DNA from: Fibrobacter succinogenes
Lineage (GTDB): Bacteria > Fibrobacterota > Fibrobacteria > Fibrobacterales > Fibrobacteraceae
Direction of reading: 5' to 3'
Length of the DNA stretch: 64,000 nucleotides
Assembly: GCA_902779055.1 (NCBI GenBank)
Contig: CACZAD010000029.1
Location: 1 to 64,000, forward strand
Shown one piece after another: positions 17,676 through 26,329 of this stretch. Position 1 is the stretch's first letter; each line of letters starts with the position of its first letter. Position numbers and translations under genes: made by a program. Under the pieces are notes generated by a model, which was not told the DNA's origin, ran no database searches, and worked only from the letters and a program-made list of their open reading frames with translations.

Positions 17676-18533
17676 CTATTCCTGGTTTACCAAGTTCTTT
17701 TCTTCTTTCTGGAGGCGCTTCTTTTCGGCTTCCTTCTTTAAGCGCTTTTCGTAGGAGGCTTCGGCCTTTTCGATGTCTTTGCGTGCCTTTTCGACGTTCT
17801 TCAGGACGTTCTTGTTTTCGCCGGCTTCGCTTTCGGCGATGGCGAGGTACTGCCTTGCGGATTCGAACTGGTCAAGTTCGGTGTAGGCGTCCGAAATCAT
17901 GAAGAGGACTTCTTGGCGACGTTTGGCATTCGGGTACGTTTCGAGGAATTCCTTGAAGTAGATCACGGCTGCCTGTGGCTTTTCCATGCGCATATAGAGA
18001 CGGCCCGTCTGGAATTCCTTTTCGGCAACGCGGTCGATAAGGAGGTTGTAATAGTAGTTGACCGAATCACGGAGTGGGGTGTTCGGGTGGTTTGCGAGGT
18101 AGCGTTCAAAGTCCTTCATTGCAGTCGTCGTGTTCGATTCGTCACGGTCGACCCTGTATTCGATGTTGAACGAAGATACGGCCTTGCGGTATTCGGCGGT
18201 TTCTGCGAACGGCGAACCCGGGAAGTTCACGACAAAGCTGCCGTATTCGCCACGGGCTTCAATCCACTGCTCCAGGTTGAAGTGGCTTTCGGCAAGCAAG
18301 AACTGGGCCTGTTCCATATAGCCCGACCCTGCGCAGGTCGAAAGGATGGCTTCGAGCTTTTCGATGGTCCTTCCGTACTTTTTAGCCTTGAAGAGTTCTT
18401 CGGCGACGTCGTAGCGCTTTTTGCACCAGTCGGTGTGGGTCATTTTTTCGTTCGATGTGGACGAACAACCTGTCGTAGTTGCCATATAAAAGAAAAGTGG
18501 AACGAACAGGGTGCACTTGAAAATATTTCTCAT
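17676..18533 (-). CDS. bamD: Outer membrane protein assembly factor BamD
   Basis: A 285-residue lipoprotein with five TPR-like repeats. ATG 18533 gives MRNIFKCTLFVPLFFYMATT with lipobox TTGC (Cys23); a GTG ten codons upstream is the alternative. The repeat region has YDVAEELFKAKKYGRTIEKL, QAQFLLAESHFNLEQWIEAR, FPGSPFAETAEYRKAVSSF and ERYLANHPNTPLRDS, matching BamD (YfiO), which works with BamA in folding outer-membrane proteins. The C-terminus is a charged coiled coil (~60 residues) longer than in E. coli. It is followed one base later by an outer-membrane barrel gene, fitting its role. Transcribed divergently from lptF. Confidence 0.9.
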   Translation of the reverse strand: MRNIFKCTLFVPLFFYMATTTGCSSTSNEKMTHTDWCKKRYDVAEELFKAKKYGRTIEKLEAILSTCAGSGYMEQAQFLLAESHFNLEQWIEARGEYGSFVVNFPGSPFAETAEYRKAVSSFNIEYRVDRDESNTTTAMKDFERYLANHPNTPLRDSVNYYYNLLIDRVAEKEFQTGRLYMRMEKPQAAVIYFKEFLETYPNAKRRQEVLFMISDAYTELDQFESARQYLAIAESEAGENKNVLKNVEKARKDIEKAEASYEKRLKKEAEKKRLQKEEKNLVNQE

Positions 18534-18597
18534 TTTTTTTCTTTGGTTAATTCTAACTTTCACACTGTAAAGTAGAAAAAAACGACTCTAGAGAAAA

Positions 18598-19972
18598 ATG
18601 ATTTTAGTCCGCTATGTCTTGAAAGAGCAAAATCTTGGACAATGTGCTGTCCAAGGGATTGCCTGCATCTACAGTGATCGAAATTTTTGTGCTGAACCTT
18701 GCCTGGATGCTGTCGCTTTCGATTCCGATGGCTGTGCTTGTGGCAAGCCTCATGGCGTTTGGCCGTATGTCGGGAGACCAGGAAATCACGGCGGTCAAGG
18801 CTGCCGGAATTTCGCCCTTGTCGCTCATGCGTCCGGTACTTCTTGTGGCACTGTTGCTTTCGGTATTGATGGTCGTGTTCAACAACTGGGTGCTTCCCGA
18901 GGCTAACCACAGATCGGTGGAGCTGATGAACGCCGTTTCGCGCAAAAAGCCCCACGTGTTCGTTGATGCTGGCCGCCTCATTACGCAGTTCCCGGGCGTG
19001 CAGCTCTGGGTGAACCGCATTGACCCCGTGACGGGAACGCTCTACGGCATCCAGATTTTTGAAATGGAAAAGAAGGGCGCCCCGCGAATCGTGTATGCCG
19101 ATAGCGCTTCGATGGATTACGTGGATAACGGGGCGACGCTCATGCTCCGCCTCCGCAGTGGCGAGACGCACCTAGTCGATCCGGACGATGTGGATAATTA
19201 TTTCCGTATCCGCTTCTTCTCGCAGGATTTGGCGATGCAGAACGTGGATGATCGTCTGGAACGCCGTAGCCGTAGCTACCGCAGTGACCGTGAAATGCCG
19301 GTCGAAATGATGTGGGACGTGGTGACTGATGCCCGCGCCAAGTACGATACGGCGGCGATTCAGGCAAAGAACCGTCGCTTGCCGACGCTCATGCGCATTC
19401 GCGACCTCGTGTTAAGCGATAGCACCCTCCCCGCAAATGCAAGTGGTGTCCCGATGGCGGATTCGCTTCAGTTTATTCAGGGCCTCCGTAAAATCCGTGT
19501 GCAGGAAGTGGCGTCCATGCGCACGACGGAACGCGTCTGGGGCCGTATGGAAGGCGAACTCAAGCGTGCTGCCCAGTACATGGTCGAAATCCACAAAAAG
19601 TTCAGTACGGCGTTTGCGTGCTTTGTCTTTGTGCTGATAGGAGCCCCGCTTGGAATCATGGCGCGCAAGGGCGGTATCGGTACGGGTATCCTTTACAGTC
19701 TTGCCTTCTTTGTCATTTATTGGATTTGCCTTATCGGTGGCGAAAACCTCGCTGACCGCCTTATCATTTCACCGGAACTTGCCATGTGGGTTTCGAATAT
19801 CATCATCGGCGTGTTCGGGATTCTCATCACGCGTGCGATGGTGCGCGACCGGTTCTCGGGTAATTCCAAGCTTTTGCGCTTCTTTAGAATCGTAGGGCGG
19901 TACACCGGCATTACCCAATGTATTAGGCTGTTCGGTTGGTTGTTTGGTAAAGTCAAAAAGAGGTTCGGATGA
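18598..19972 (+). pseudogene. lptF: LptF-type lipopolysaccharide export permease, N-terminus disrupted
   Basis: The ATG at 18598 starts a typical LptF N-terminus (MILVRYVLKEQN), but after ~12 codons the frame is lost. The rest of the protein continues in another frame from 18635 (DNVLSKGLPASTVIEIFVLN) for 445 residues to 19972. Between them the first membrane helix (about 25-30 residues) is missing. The remainder is intact: membrane segments, the conserved QEITAVKAAGISP region, a periplasmic domain and C-terminal helices (AFACFVFVLIGAPLGIMARK). LptF is normally essential for moving LPS to the outer membrane, so either an assembly deletion or initiation at TTG 18635 must be considered. Overlaps lptG by four bases. 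Confidence 0.75.
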
Positions 19973-21063
19973 AGTTCTCTCGATACCTTATCTGGAATTT
20001 CTTGAAGATGTTCCTTATCGTGGTCTGTGGCGCCATCCTTATTTTTGTCGTCATTGACTTTGTCGGTAACATCAAGACCTGGCTTGCCCGTGACATGAAG
20101 CTCGTGGGCGACTACTACCTGAGCTACCTCCCGTATATCATTTATCTGATCACTCCGGTGGCCTTGTTTATCTCGGTGCTTGCCTCGGTGGGCAATATGG
20201 CGCGTCACCTCGAAATGAGTGCCATGCAGAGTTCAGGTCAGAGTCCGTTCAAGACACTCCTCCCGATATTCTTCTTGGGTATCCTTATGTCGATTGGCTC
20301 GTATGAAATGAGCGAACACTGGCTCCCGGATGCCAACCACAGGCGTTTTGAAATTATGGAAACCAACGCCCAGAAGCGTAAGAATCCGCGCATCAAGGAA
20401 AAGCAGGACTTCACGTTTATCGACAGTGATAGGTGCAGCTGGTTCTTTAAGTATTATTCCGGTACGAACAAGGCTGGGCGAAATGTTGTCCTTTTGATCC
20501 GCGATCATGGACGTCTGGTCGAACGTTACGATGTCCGTTCTATCCGCTGGCATGAACCCGATTCCTTGACGGGGTACTGGGTGTTCGATAACGGTTACCG
20601 TCGCGTGTTCCGCAAGGATGGCTCGGTCGAAGTGTTCCCCGTGCGCAACAAGAACATGAACGGAAAAGTCTCGACGCACCCGAACGACTTGATCAACGAA
20701 CGCCAGCTCGCCGACGAAATGGATTCCAAGATGGTCAAGGCGCGCATCGACGTGCTTAGACGCTCGGGCGAAGAAACCCGTGCTATGGAGACTGCTCTCC
20801 AGTTCAAGTATTCGGCGCACTGGATGAACCTGATTGTCCTTTTGATTGGGGCTGCGCTGTGCCACCGATATAGCCGTTCTGGAGGCCTTTCCCAGAAGTT
20901 CGGTGTTGGCCTGTTGCTTGTATTTAGCTATTATATCCTTGAGAGAATTGGACTGAAAATGGGTGAAAACGGAGCGCTGTCGCCGTTCTGGGCGGCGTGG
21001 AACAGTCACTTCATTTATGGCAGTCTCGCGTTAGTCATGTTATATCGATCGTTTCGCTTGTAG
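19969..21063 (+). CDS. lptG: LptG-type lipopolysaccharide export permease
   Basis: A 364-residue YjgP/YjgQ family permease: N-terminal MKFSRYLIWNFLKMFLIVVC, two following helices (YLPYIIYLITPVALFISVLA), the cytoplasmic coupling region MARHLEMSAMQSSGQSPFK, a periplasmic domain (residues ~135-275) and three C-terminal helices. With LptF it forms the inner-membrane half of the LptB2FG transporter. Its ATG overlaps the TGA of lptF (ATGA), the classical arrangement. The lptB ATPase gene is not in this window. Confidence 0.88.
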   Translation: MKFSRYLIWNFLKMFLIVVCGAILIFVVIDFVGNIKTWLARDMKLVGDYYLSYLPYIIYLITPVALFISVLASVGNMARHLEMSAMQSSGQSPFKTLLPIFFLGILMSIGSYEMSEHWLPDANHRRFEIMETNAQKRKNPRIKEKQDFTFIDSDRCSWFFKYYSGTNKAGRNVVLLIRDHGRLVERYDVRSIRWHEPDSLTGYWVFDNGYRRVFRKDGSVEVFPVRNKNMNGKVSTHPNDLINERQLADEMDSKMVKARIDVLRRSGEETRAMETALQFKYSAHWMNLIVLLIGAALCHRYSRSGGLSQKFGVGLLLVFSYYILERIGLKMGENGALSPFWAAWNSHFIYGSLALVMLYRSFRL

Positions 21064-21072
21064 AGGGTTTAA

Positions 21073-22881
21073 ATGTCCGTGTCTGAAATATTGTTTGCGG
21101 TTGCCGGGGCTTTGCTCGGTTTGGCATTTCAGGGGGGAATGTTCCTTTTCCTGATTCCGTTTGCCGTGGTCGCATTTTCACTTGCTTTCATGAACCGTCC
21201 GACTTTGCCGAACGGAACAACTGTACTCCCGGTGATCAAGCACGACAAGCGTTCTACCGCACTGACTCCTGTGGTGTCCCCAGACTTGCGCAATGAATTT
21301 GTCAATACCAAGACCGAAACGAACGAACCGAATTCTTCGCTCCGCGTGAACCAGATCTGGGGCCGCGCCAATGCCGATGTCGACAAGGCTTTTGGTGATA
21401 TGCTGCGTTGTCTCAAGGTGCTTTTGCCGCAGGCGAATACGCTTACCATTTTTACGAATGGTGGCCGTTCGAACGAGCTTTCGCTCAGGACGTTCCAGAG
21501 CGATATCCCGAACTGCATCGATGCCAGCGCCAAGATTACCGAGAACATGGGCATCTTGAGCCAGCTCTTGCGTCCGGAAGTTTCGCGCATTTTGGAAGGC
21601 GACCTTTTGGTGGGCAAGCGCCTCACGTATTACATCGAAAACAGAAAGATCCGCTCCTTGATGGGCGTTCCTCTGTTTGACCGCAACGAACGTCGCTTGG
21701 GCGTTTTGCTTGTGGACTCGCTGCACCCGAATGCGTTTACGGCTGCCGAGGCCCAGGCCTTGACCTACATTGCACGCGCTATGTACACGGTCAGCTTCAA
21801 GTGCTTTATCTCTGCCCAGAACTACATTGAACAGCAGCAGTTCAGCACGCTTTACCATTACCAGCGCAAGTTCTTCCAGACGATGTCGGTGAAGGACATT
21901 TACAAGCAGATGTTCGAATACGTCAAGGAAAACATGCCGTTTGACCGCTTGACGATTCTTGTGCTGGACGATCCCCAGAAGGGTCTTGGCCACGTGATTT
22001 ACAGCGTTGGCATGGATTCGGACCAGTTTGTCGATAAGAAGTTTACGCTCAACGACAAGGGCATCTTTGTGTTGGCTTTGATCAGGAACCGTCCGGTTGT
22101 CCGTTCGTTTACGGGTTACACCGATTATGTGCCCCGCTTGACCGATTCCGAAAAGCGCAACATGGAACTGCGCCAGTTGTTTGTAATGCCGGTCGCGTCG
22201 GAACCCGATGCCAAGGTGGCCGAGCTTGCTATCTGCCTCGAGAGCCGTTTTGACAACCGCTACCAGGAACACGAAAAGACGTTGCTCAAGGCGTTTGCCG
22301 GTGTGGCTGGATTTGCATATGCTCGTGCCTGCCAGTTCGAAAAGGGCAAGGATATGGCCGCCAAGGATCCGCTGACCAGGCTTATGAACCGTGGCGCCCT
22401 GCAAGAATCGATGAGAACGGAAAAGATCCGTGCGAACCGCCAAAAGACGAATATCGGCGTCTTGATGATGGACATTGACCACTTCAAGAGCGTGAACGAT
22501 ACTTATGGCCATCCGGTCGGTGACGAAGTCATCAAGGGCATCGCCAATGCGATTAGCGGCGAAATCCGCAAGGAAATCGACATCGTGGGCCGTTACGGCG
22601 GCGAAGAATTTGTGGTGGGTCTTGTCGATACGACGCCCGAAGGTATGATCGAAACGGCTGAACGTATTCGCAAGGCCGTGGGCAAGCTTGAGTTTAACGT
22701 TCTCAAGCCGGAACCGCTCCGTGTGACGGTCAGCATTGGTGCATTCCTCGTGGAACCGGACTTTACGGACATGAAGAAGGCGGTCAACAACGCAGACCAG
22801 GCGCTTTACAAGGCGAAGGAAGGTGGCCGTAACCAAGTGGTCCGCTTTGAAACCGTTGAAACCGAAGCGGTGGGAGATTAG
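21073..22881 (+). CDS. GAF-GGDEF diguanylate cyclase
   Basis: A 602-residue protein. One or two membrane helices at residues 1-38, two GAF-like sensor domains (~85-245 and ~265-420), then a full GGDEF domain (~430-595) with DPLTRLMNR, DIDHFKSVNDTYGHPVGDEV and the active-site RYGGEEF at 507-513. The catalytic residues for making cyclic di-GMP from GTP are present. The inhibitory I-site five residues before the GGEEF loop reads KEID rather than RxxD, so product inhibition may be weak. Starts ten bases after lptG (ribosome site AGAGGG), so probably in the same operon. The GAF ligand is unknown. Confidence 0.9.
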   Translation: MSVSEILFAVAGALLGLAFQGGMFLFLIPFAVVAFSLAFMNRPTLPNGTTVLPVIKHDKRSTALTPVVSPDLRNEFVNTKTETNEPNSSLRVNQIWGRANADVDKAFGDMLRCLKVLLPQANTLTIFTNGGRSNELSLRTFQSDIPNCIDASAKITENMGILSQLLRPEVSRILEGDLLVGKRLTYYIENRKIRSLMGVPLFDRNERRLGVLLVDSLHPNAFTAAEAQALTYIARAMYTVSFKCFISAQNYIEQQQFSTLYHYQRKFFQTMSVKDIYKQMFEYVKENMPFDRLTILVLDDPQKGLGHVIYSVGMDSDQFVDKKFTLNDKGIFVLALIRNRPVVRSFTGYTDYVPRLTDSEKRNMELRQLFVMPVASEPDAKVAELAICLESRFDNRYQEHEKTLLKAFAGVAGFAYARACQFEKGKDMAAKDPLTRLMNRGALQESMRTEKIRANRQKTNIGVLMMDIDHFKSVNDTYGHPVGDEVIKGIANAISGEIRKEIDIVGRYGGEEFVVGLVDTTPEGMIETAERIRKAVGKLEFNVLKPEPLRVTVSIGAFLVEPDFTDMKKAVNNADQALYKAKEGGRNQVVRFETVETEAVGD

Positions 22882-22882
22882 T

Positions 22883-22912
22883 AGACGGTAGGCAGTAGAC
22901 AGTAGGAAGGAT
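22883..22912. repeat. Simple dispersed repeat (family B)
   Basis: TAGACGGTAGGCAGTAGACA followed by GTAGGAAGG, directly after the stop codon of the GGDEF gene; the reverse complement of the CTACTTCCTACTGTCTACTG motif found at five other loci here. Confidence 0.6.
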
Positions 22913-23087
22913 TGCAAAATGAAAAAGTCTTTTCTTGCTTGTCTTTGCCGAAGGCGACCGTGCTCATACCCCATACCAAATCATTAAACACTGCCTACTT
23001 CTAACTTGTACTTTCGCTTCGCTCAAGTTCCAAATGCTGGTCTCGGTCATGCCAAAACAAGTTTTGTCGCGACGCTCGACCTACGCA

Positions 23088-23178
23088 TTTGTCCTACTTC
23101 CTAAAACCTACAACCACCAACCACTGCCTACTGTTTACTAACCACTTCCTACTTCTAACTTCCTACTTCCTACTGCTT
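23088..23178. repeat. Simple dispersed repeat (family B), long copy
   Basis: A pyrimidine-rich run of CTACTT, CCTACTG and TAACTTCC units ending at the start codon of the symporter gene. It is open in the symporter frame (reading as Tyr/Leu/Thr-rich sequence) but shows no protein character. The rest of the gap 22913-23087 shows no feature. Confidence 0.6.
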
Positions 23179-24654
23179 ATGTTCACTGCTCTCGATTGGA
23201 TTGTCTTGGTCGCTTACTTGCTCGTGTCGTTGTTCATCGGGCTGTGGGTTTCGCGCGGAAACAAGAACCTCAAGGAATACATGTTCGGCGGCGGTTCTAT
23301 GCCGTGGGTGGCCGTGGGCATCAGCCTCATTGCGACTTCCGTGAGTGCGACGACGTTTTTGGGCGCACCTGCCGACGTCTACGGCGACGACATGACTTTT
23401 TTGATGTTCCAGATTGGCGCCTTGCTCAGCATTTTTGTGGTGGGTTATGTCTTTATCCCGCGGTTCCGCACGTCGGGCATTTCGAGCGCTTATGAACTTT
23501 TCGAAGTTCGCTTTGGAAGCAAGTCGGTGCGCCGCCTGGCAGCCATCTTTTACTGCTTGCATCTGCTTCTCCGCACGGGCATTTTGCTTTATGCGCCTTC
23601 GCTTGTGCTTGCGCAGATTTTGCACATCGACTTGAAGGTGGCGATTGTCGTCTCGGCGGCGGTTGCAATTTTTTACACGTGGTTCGGCGGCATCAAGGCG
23701 GTCATCTGGACCGACGTGATGCAGTTCTGCGTGTTCTTTGGCGGCGGTATTCTCGTGCTTTTGATTATTGCGAATGCAGTGGGTGGCTTTGGCGAAATGG
23801 CGACACTCGCGAGCGAAGCGGGCAAGACTCGCTGGTGGAATCCGTCGATGGACATTTCTAATGCGCGTACGCTTATTTCGGCGGGTTTTGCTTATGCGGT
23901 CTTGGAAATTGCGATTCGCGGTTGCGACCAGCAGTTCGTGCAGCGCTATCTCAGCTGCAAGGACGTGAAGGCGGCCAACCGTTCGAGCGTGCTTTCGATG
24001 GTGCTCGGTTGTGCGGTCTCGATTCTCTTTTACTGGGTGGGTGCCGCACTTTATGTCTATTACAACGTTTCGAAGGTGGCGCCAGTGCCTGCCAGCGTCG
24101 GGCAGAATGACGTGTTCCCGTACTTTATCGTGAACGGGCTTCCGGTCGGCGTGACGGGCTTGATTGTCGCTGCCATTTGTGCGGCGGCCATGAGCAGCCT
24201 TTCGAGTTCCATCAACTCGCTCAGCAATACGTCGGAACACGATTTTCTCGGTTGGGACGAATCTACGGGGATGGGCGGGCTCAAGCGCGCTAAAATTTGG
24301 ACGGTCGTTTGGGGCGTGCTTGGCGTGTTCTTTGCGCTCTTTGCGGCAACGCAGCAGGGGAGCCTCCTCAAGAACGCCATCTTCTTTACGGGACTTTTCA
24401 CGGGCCCGCTTCTTGGTATGTTCCTCCTCGCATTCTTTGTGAAGGGACTCAAAAGCTGGCAGGTGATCACCGCTGTGCTTTGCGGTATGGTGAGCCTCGT
24501 CTTGATCCAGGGAATCCCGGCGTTTGGCGTGAAGGCCGTTTTCGACGGTGTCTTTAGTTGGCCGTGGATGCCCTTCATCAGCATGACCACTACCGTCGTC
24601 GTGGCTGTTGTCCTGAAACTTGCGGCTAATGCTGTTTGCGCAAAACGCAAATAA
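23179..24654 (+). CDS. Sodium:solute symporter (SSS family)
   Basis: A 491-residue membrane protein with about 13 helices. ATG 23179 is chosen because FTALDWIVLVAYLLVSLFIG begins the first helix and everything upstream is simple repeat. Family hallmarks: NKNLKEYMFGGGSMPWVAVG, ISLIATSVSATTFLGAPADV (sodium-site helix) and the long GxxSxxYxxFxxRFG-like region (ISSAYELFEVRFGSKSVRR). Members take up sugars, amino acids, acids or sialic acid with sodium; the substrate cannot be told from sequence. It stands alone. Confidence 0.88.
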   Translation: MFTALDWIVLVAYLLVSLFIGLWVSRGNKNLKEYMFGGGSMPWVAVGISLIATSVSATTFLGAPADVYGDDMTFLMFQIGALLSIFVVGYVFIPRFRTSGISSAYELFEVRFGSKSVRRLAAIFYCLHLLLRTGILLYAPSLVLAQILHIDLKVAIVVSAAVAIFYTWFGGIKAVIWTDVMQFCVFFGGGILVLLIIANAVGGFGEMATLASEAGKTRWWNPSMDISNARTLISAGFAYAVLEIAIRGCDQQFVQRYLSCKDVKAANRSSVLSMVLGCAVSILFYWVGAALYVYYNVSKVAPVPASVGQNDVFPYFIVNGLPVGVTGLIVAAICAAAMSSLSSSINSLSNTSEHDFLGWDESTGMGGLKRAKIWTVVWGVLGVFFALFAATQQGSLLKNAIFFTGLFTGPLLGMFLLAFFVKGLKSWQVITAVLCGMVSLVLIQGIPAFGVKAVFDGVFSWPWMPFISMTTTVVVAVVLKLAANAVCAKRK

Positions 24655-24714
24655 TAATTGATGTTTCTGTATTGGTCTTTCGACGCAAAAAAGACTATTT
24701 TAAATCTCATGAAA

Positions 24715-24820
24715 GTTGACCCCGTCCCGGAATAAAAGCAACCAAGGCGAACGCTGCGAAAATGCTTGCATTTTCATAGCTGAGCCGAAGGGCTTTGTAC
24801 TTGTACAAATCCGGGATGAT
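24715..24820. repeat. REP-like element (family A) split by ~70 bases
   Basis: The left half GTTGACCCCGTCCCGGAATA (24715-24734) and the right half AAATCCGGGATGAT (24807-24820) match a normal family A unit (GGAATAAATCCGGGATGACA) but are separated by about 70 unrelated bases. The ATG of the next gene lies inside the right half. Confidence 0.6.
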
Positions 24821-25601
24821 TTCAAAACTGCTGAATATCGTCTATCTGGTGCTGCTGATCGTTTGCGTGTGCATCCTGATCCGCATCGTTAAAAGTGAAC
24901 CGGCTGCTGTTCCGGTGGCAACGTCCAATGGAACGGCGATGCTCGAAGTGCCTCGCATCGAAGTTTCGGCTTCTGAAACCAAGAAGTTTGCCGCCGACAA
25001 GTTCGAGATGGGCTTTAGCCTTGAAATTCGCGGTAAGGACAAGGCGGCAGTTTCCAAGCTTATTGCAGAACGCCGTTCCGTGATTTTTGAAAACGTCAAG
25101 TCGCTGGATATTCCGCAATCAGACGTGGAGCAGAACAGCGTGGACATTCGCAAGGAATGGTCTTACCGCAACAGCAAACGTGAACTTGTCGGTTACGTGG
25201 CCACGCAGAGTTTTGTGATTACGGTGAGCCGCAAGACTGATGCTGCCGCTCTGGTGCAGGCGCTTTCTGCGGAACCGGATGTCGAAATCCAGCGCACTTC
25301 GGCCCAGCTCAAGGATGTGGACACCGTGCAGTCGAAGGTCATCAAGGCCGCGGGCAAGAAGGCGACGGCCAAGGCCAACGATTACGCCGAAGGCGTTGGC
25401 GCCAAGCTCGGCCGCGTGCTGCAAATCAATGGTGAAGGCGGCGGAATTATGTACAACCAGTACAACCGCGTTTACCGCACAAAGGCTGTTATGCTTGCCG
25501 GTAACGCCATGATGGATGGTGCGGCCGCTCCCGACGAAACGGCGATTGCCGACTCCGTCGAGGTGAGCGCTTCTGTCCGCGTCGTTTACGAACTAAAGTA
25601 G
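24816..25601 (+). CDS. SIMPL (DUF541) domain protein
   Basis: A 261-residue protein: N-terminal membrane anchor or signal (ISKLLNIVYLVLLIVCVCIL), then a SIMPL/DUF541 domain (residues ~50-255) with IEVSASETKKFAADKFEMGF, DIRKEWSYRNSKRELVGYVA and KAKANDYAEGVGAKLGRVL-like helices and the ending VEVSASVRVVYELK. SIMPL proteins (YggE, BP26) are periplasmic and linked to stress or oligomeric channel-like assemblies; biochemical function is unclear. ATG 24816 lies in a repeat element; a TTG seven codons upstream is possible. The last nine bases overlap the convergent flavodoxin-like gene. Confidence 0.8.
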   Translation: MISKLLNIVYLVLLIVCVCILIRIVKSEPAAVPVATSNGTAMLEVPRIEVSASETKKFAADKFEMGFSLEIRGKDKAAVSKLIAERRSVIFENVKSLDIPQSDVEQNSVDIRKEWSYRNSKRELVGYVATQSFVITVSRKTDAAALVQALSAEPDVEIQRTSAQLKDVDTVQSKVIKAAGKKATAKANDYAEGVGAKLGRVLQINGEGGGIMYNQYNRVYRTKAVMLAGNAMMDGAAAPDETAIADSVEVSASVRVVYELK

Positions 25602-26120
25602 TTCTAACAGGCTTTCTTCATATTCCTTGGCCGCCTTTTCGAGGGCGGCCTTTGTCATGTCCGGGCTGCAACCGTAGAATCCAATCGGCTTGAACCATTT
25701 CATCCCGGCTGCGTTTGCGGTCATCTCGAATGGGATGAGCATTTCTTCAGCGGTGTAGCGGTTGAGGCCTTCATGGGTGTAGTGTTCGGCGGCGGCGCCT
25801 GCGGTAAATACTACGCGCACGGGCTTGCCCTTCAAGAAGTTGTCGGCGCTATAGACGATCGGGCTCATGACCTGGTCTTGCCAGTCGCGCAGGCTAGCGG
25901 GGGCGTTATACCAATATATAGGGAACTGCCACACAATCGCCTTGGACTCCCTCAACAATTTTTTTTCGGCCTCCAGGTCGAAGTAGCCATTAACCCGGTT
26001 TTTGTCAAGGTGATGAAACGCAAAATTGGGATTTTTTCTGTTGATATCCACTAAGTGCTTGTTGAACATCGAGTTACTGATGTTCGGATGCGATAGAAGA
26101 ATTGTGATTTGATTGTTCAT
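25593..26120 (-). CDS. Flavodoxin-like NAD(P)H oxidoreductase (KefF/MdaB type)
   Basis: A 175-residue protein starting MNNQITILLSHPNISNSMFN. It has the flavodoxin-like quinone reductase pattern: HPN.S.S.N in the first loop for FMN phosphate, KAIVWQFPIYWYNAPASLRDW (residues ~65-85) for the isoalloxazine ring, and GKPVRVVFTAGAAAEHYT. Enzymes of this family reduce quinones with NAD(P)H and FMN, and some regulate potassium efflux (KefF/KefG); no kef gene is nearby. ATG 26120 is preferred over upstream in-frame starts because the fold begins there. Confidence 0.85.
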   Translation of the reverse strand: MNNQITILLSHPNISNSMFNKHLVDINRKNPNFAFHHLDKNRVNGYFDLEAEKKLLRESKAIVWQFPIYWYNAPASLRDWQDQVMSPIVYSADNFLKGKPVRVVFTAGAAAEHYTHEGLNRYTAEEMLIPFEMTANAAGMKWFKPIGFYGCSPDMTKAALEKAAKEYEESLLELL

Positions 26121-26228
26121 TGTTGTGAGCCTGTTGATAAGTTGAGAAAATATTATAAAAAAATTACAACTTTCTTGAAAAAGGTATTCCAAAATGGACT
26201 AGTATTTATTATCTTGTAGATGCGGTTG

Positions 26229-26274
26229 ACCTACATCTTGTGGGTGTGGTTCGATTTCAAACACAAGATATAGT
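26229..26274 (+). promoter_or_regulatory. Pair of NrdR-box-like operators upstream of nrdD
   Basis: Two 14-mers, CCTACATCTTGTGG (26229-26242) and ACACAAGATATAGT (26261-26274), start exactly 32 bases apart, three helical turns, as known NrdR box pairs do. The second is the reverse complement of ACTATATCTTGTGT, close to the NrdR consensus (acaCwAtATaTwGtgt), and the first agrees with it at 11 of 14 positions. The second overlaps a possible -10 (TATAGT), consistent with repression. Inferred by eye; no matrix score was computed. Confidence 0.55.
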
Positions 26275-26329
26275 AAAATCTGAGAATTTTGACTATATTT
26301 GAGGAAACGGGATTATAAGGTTCTTTTAG

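Noticed and set aside
21178..22974. 598-codon open frame opposite the GGDEF gene
   Set aside because: Shadow of a well-supported diguanylate cyclase; no domain recognised on the minus strand.
23089..23178. Upstream extension of the symporter to GTG 23089
   Set aside because: The extra 30 codons are simple repeat; the first helix starts at ATG 23179.
26121..26192. Upstream extension of the flavodoxin-like gene
   Set aside because: The fold begins at MNNQITILLSHP; the extra 24 residues are not family-like.
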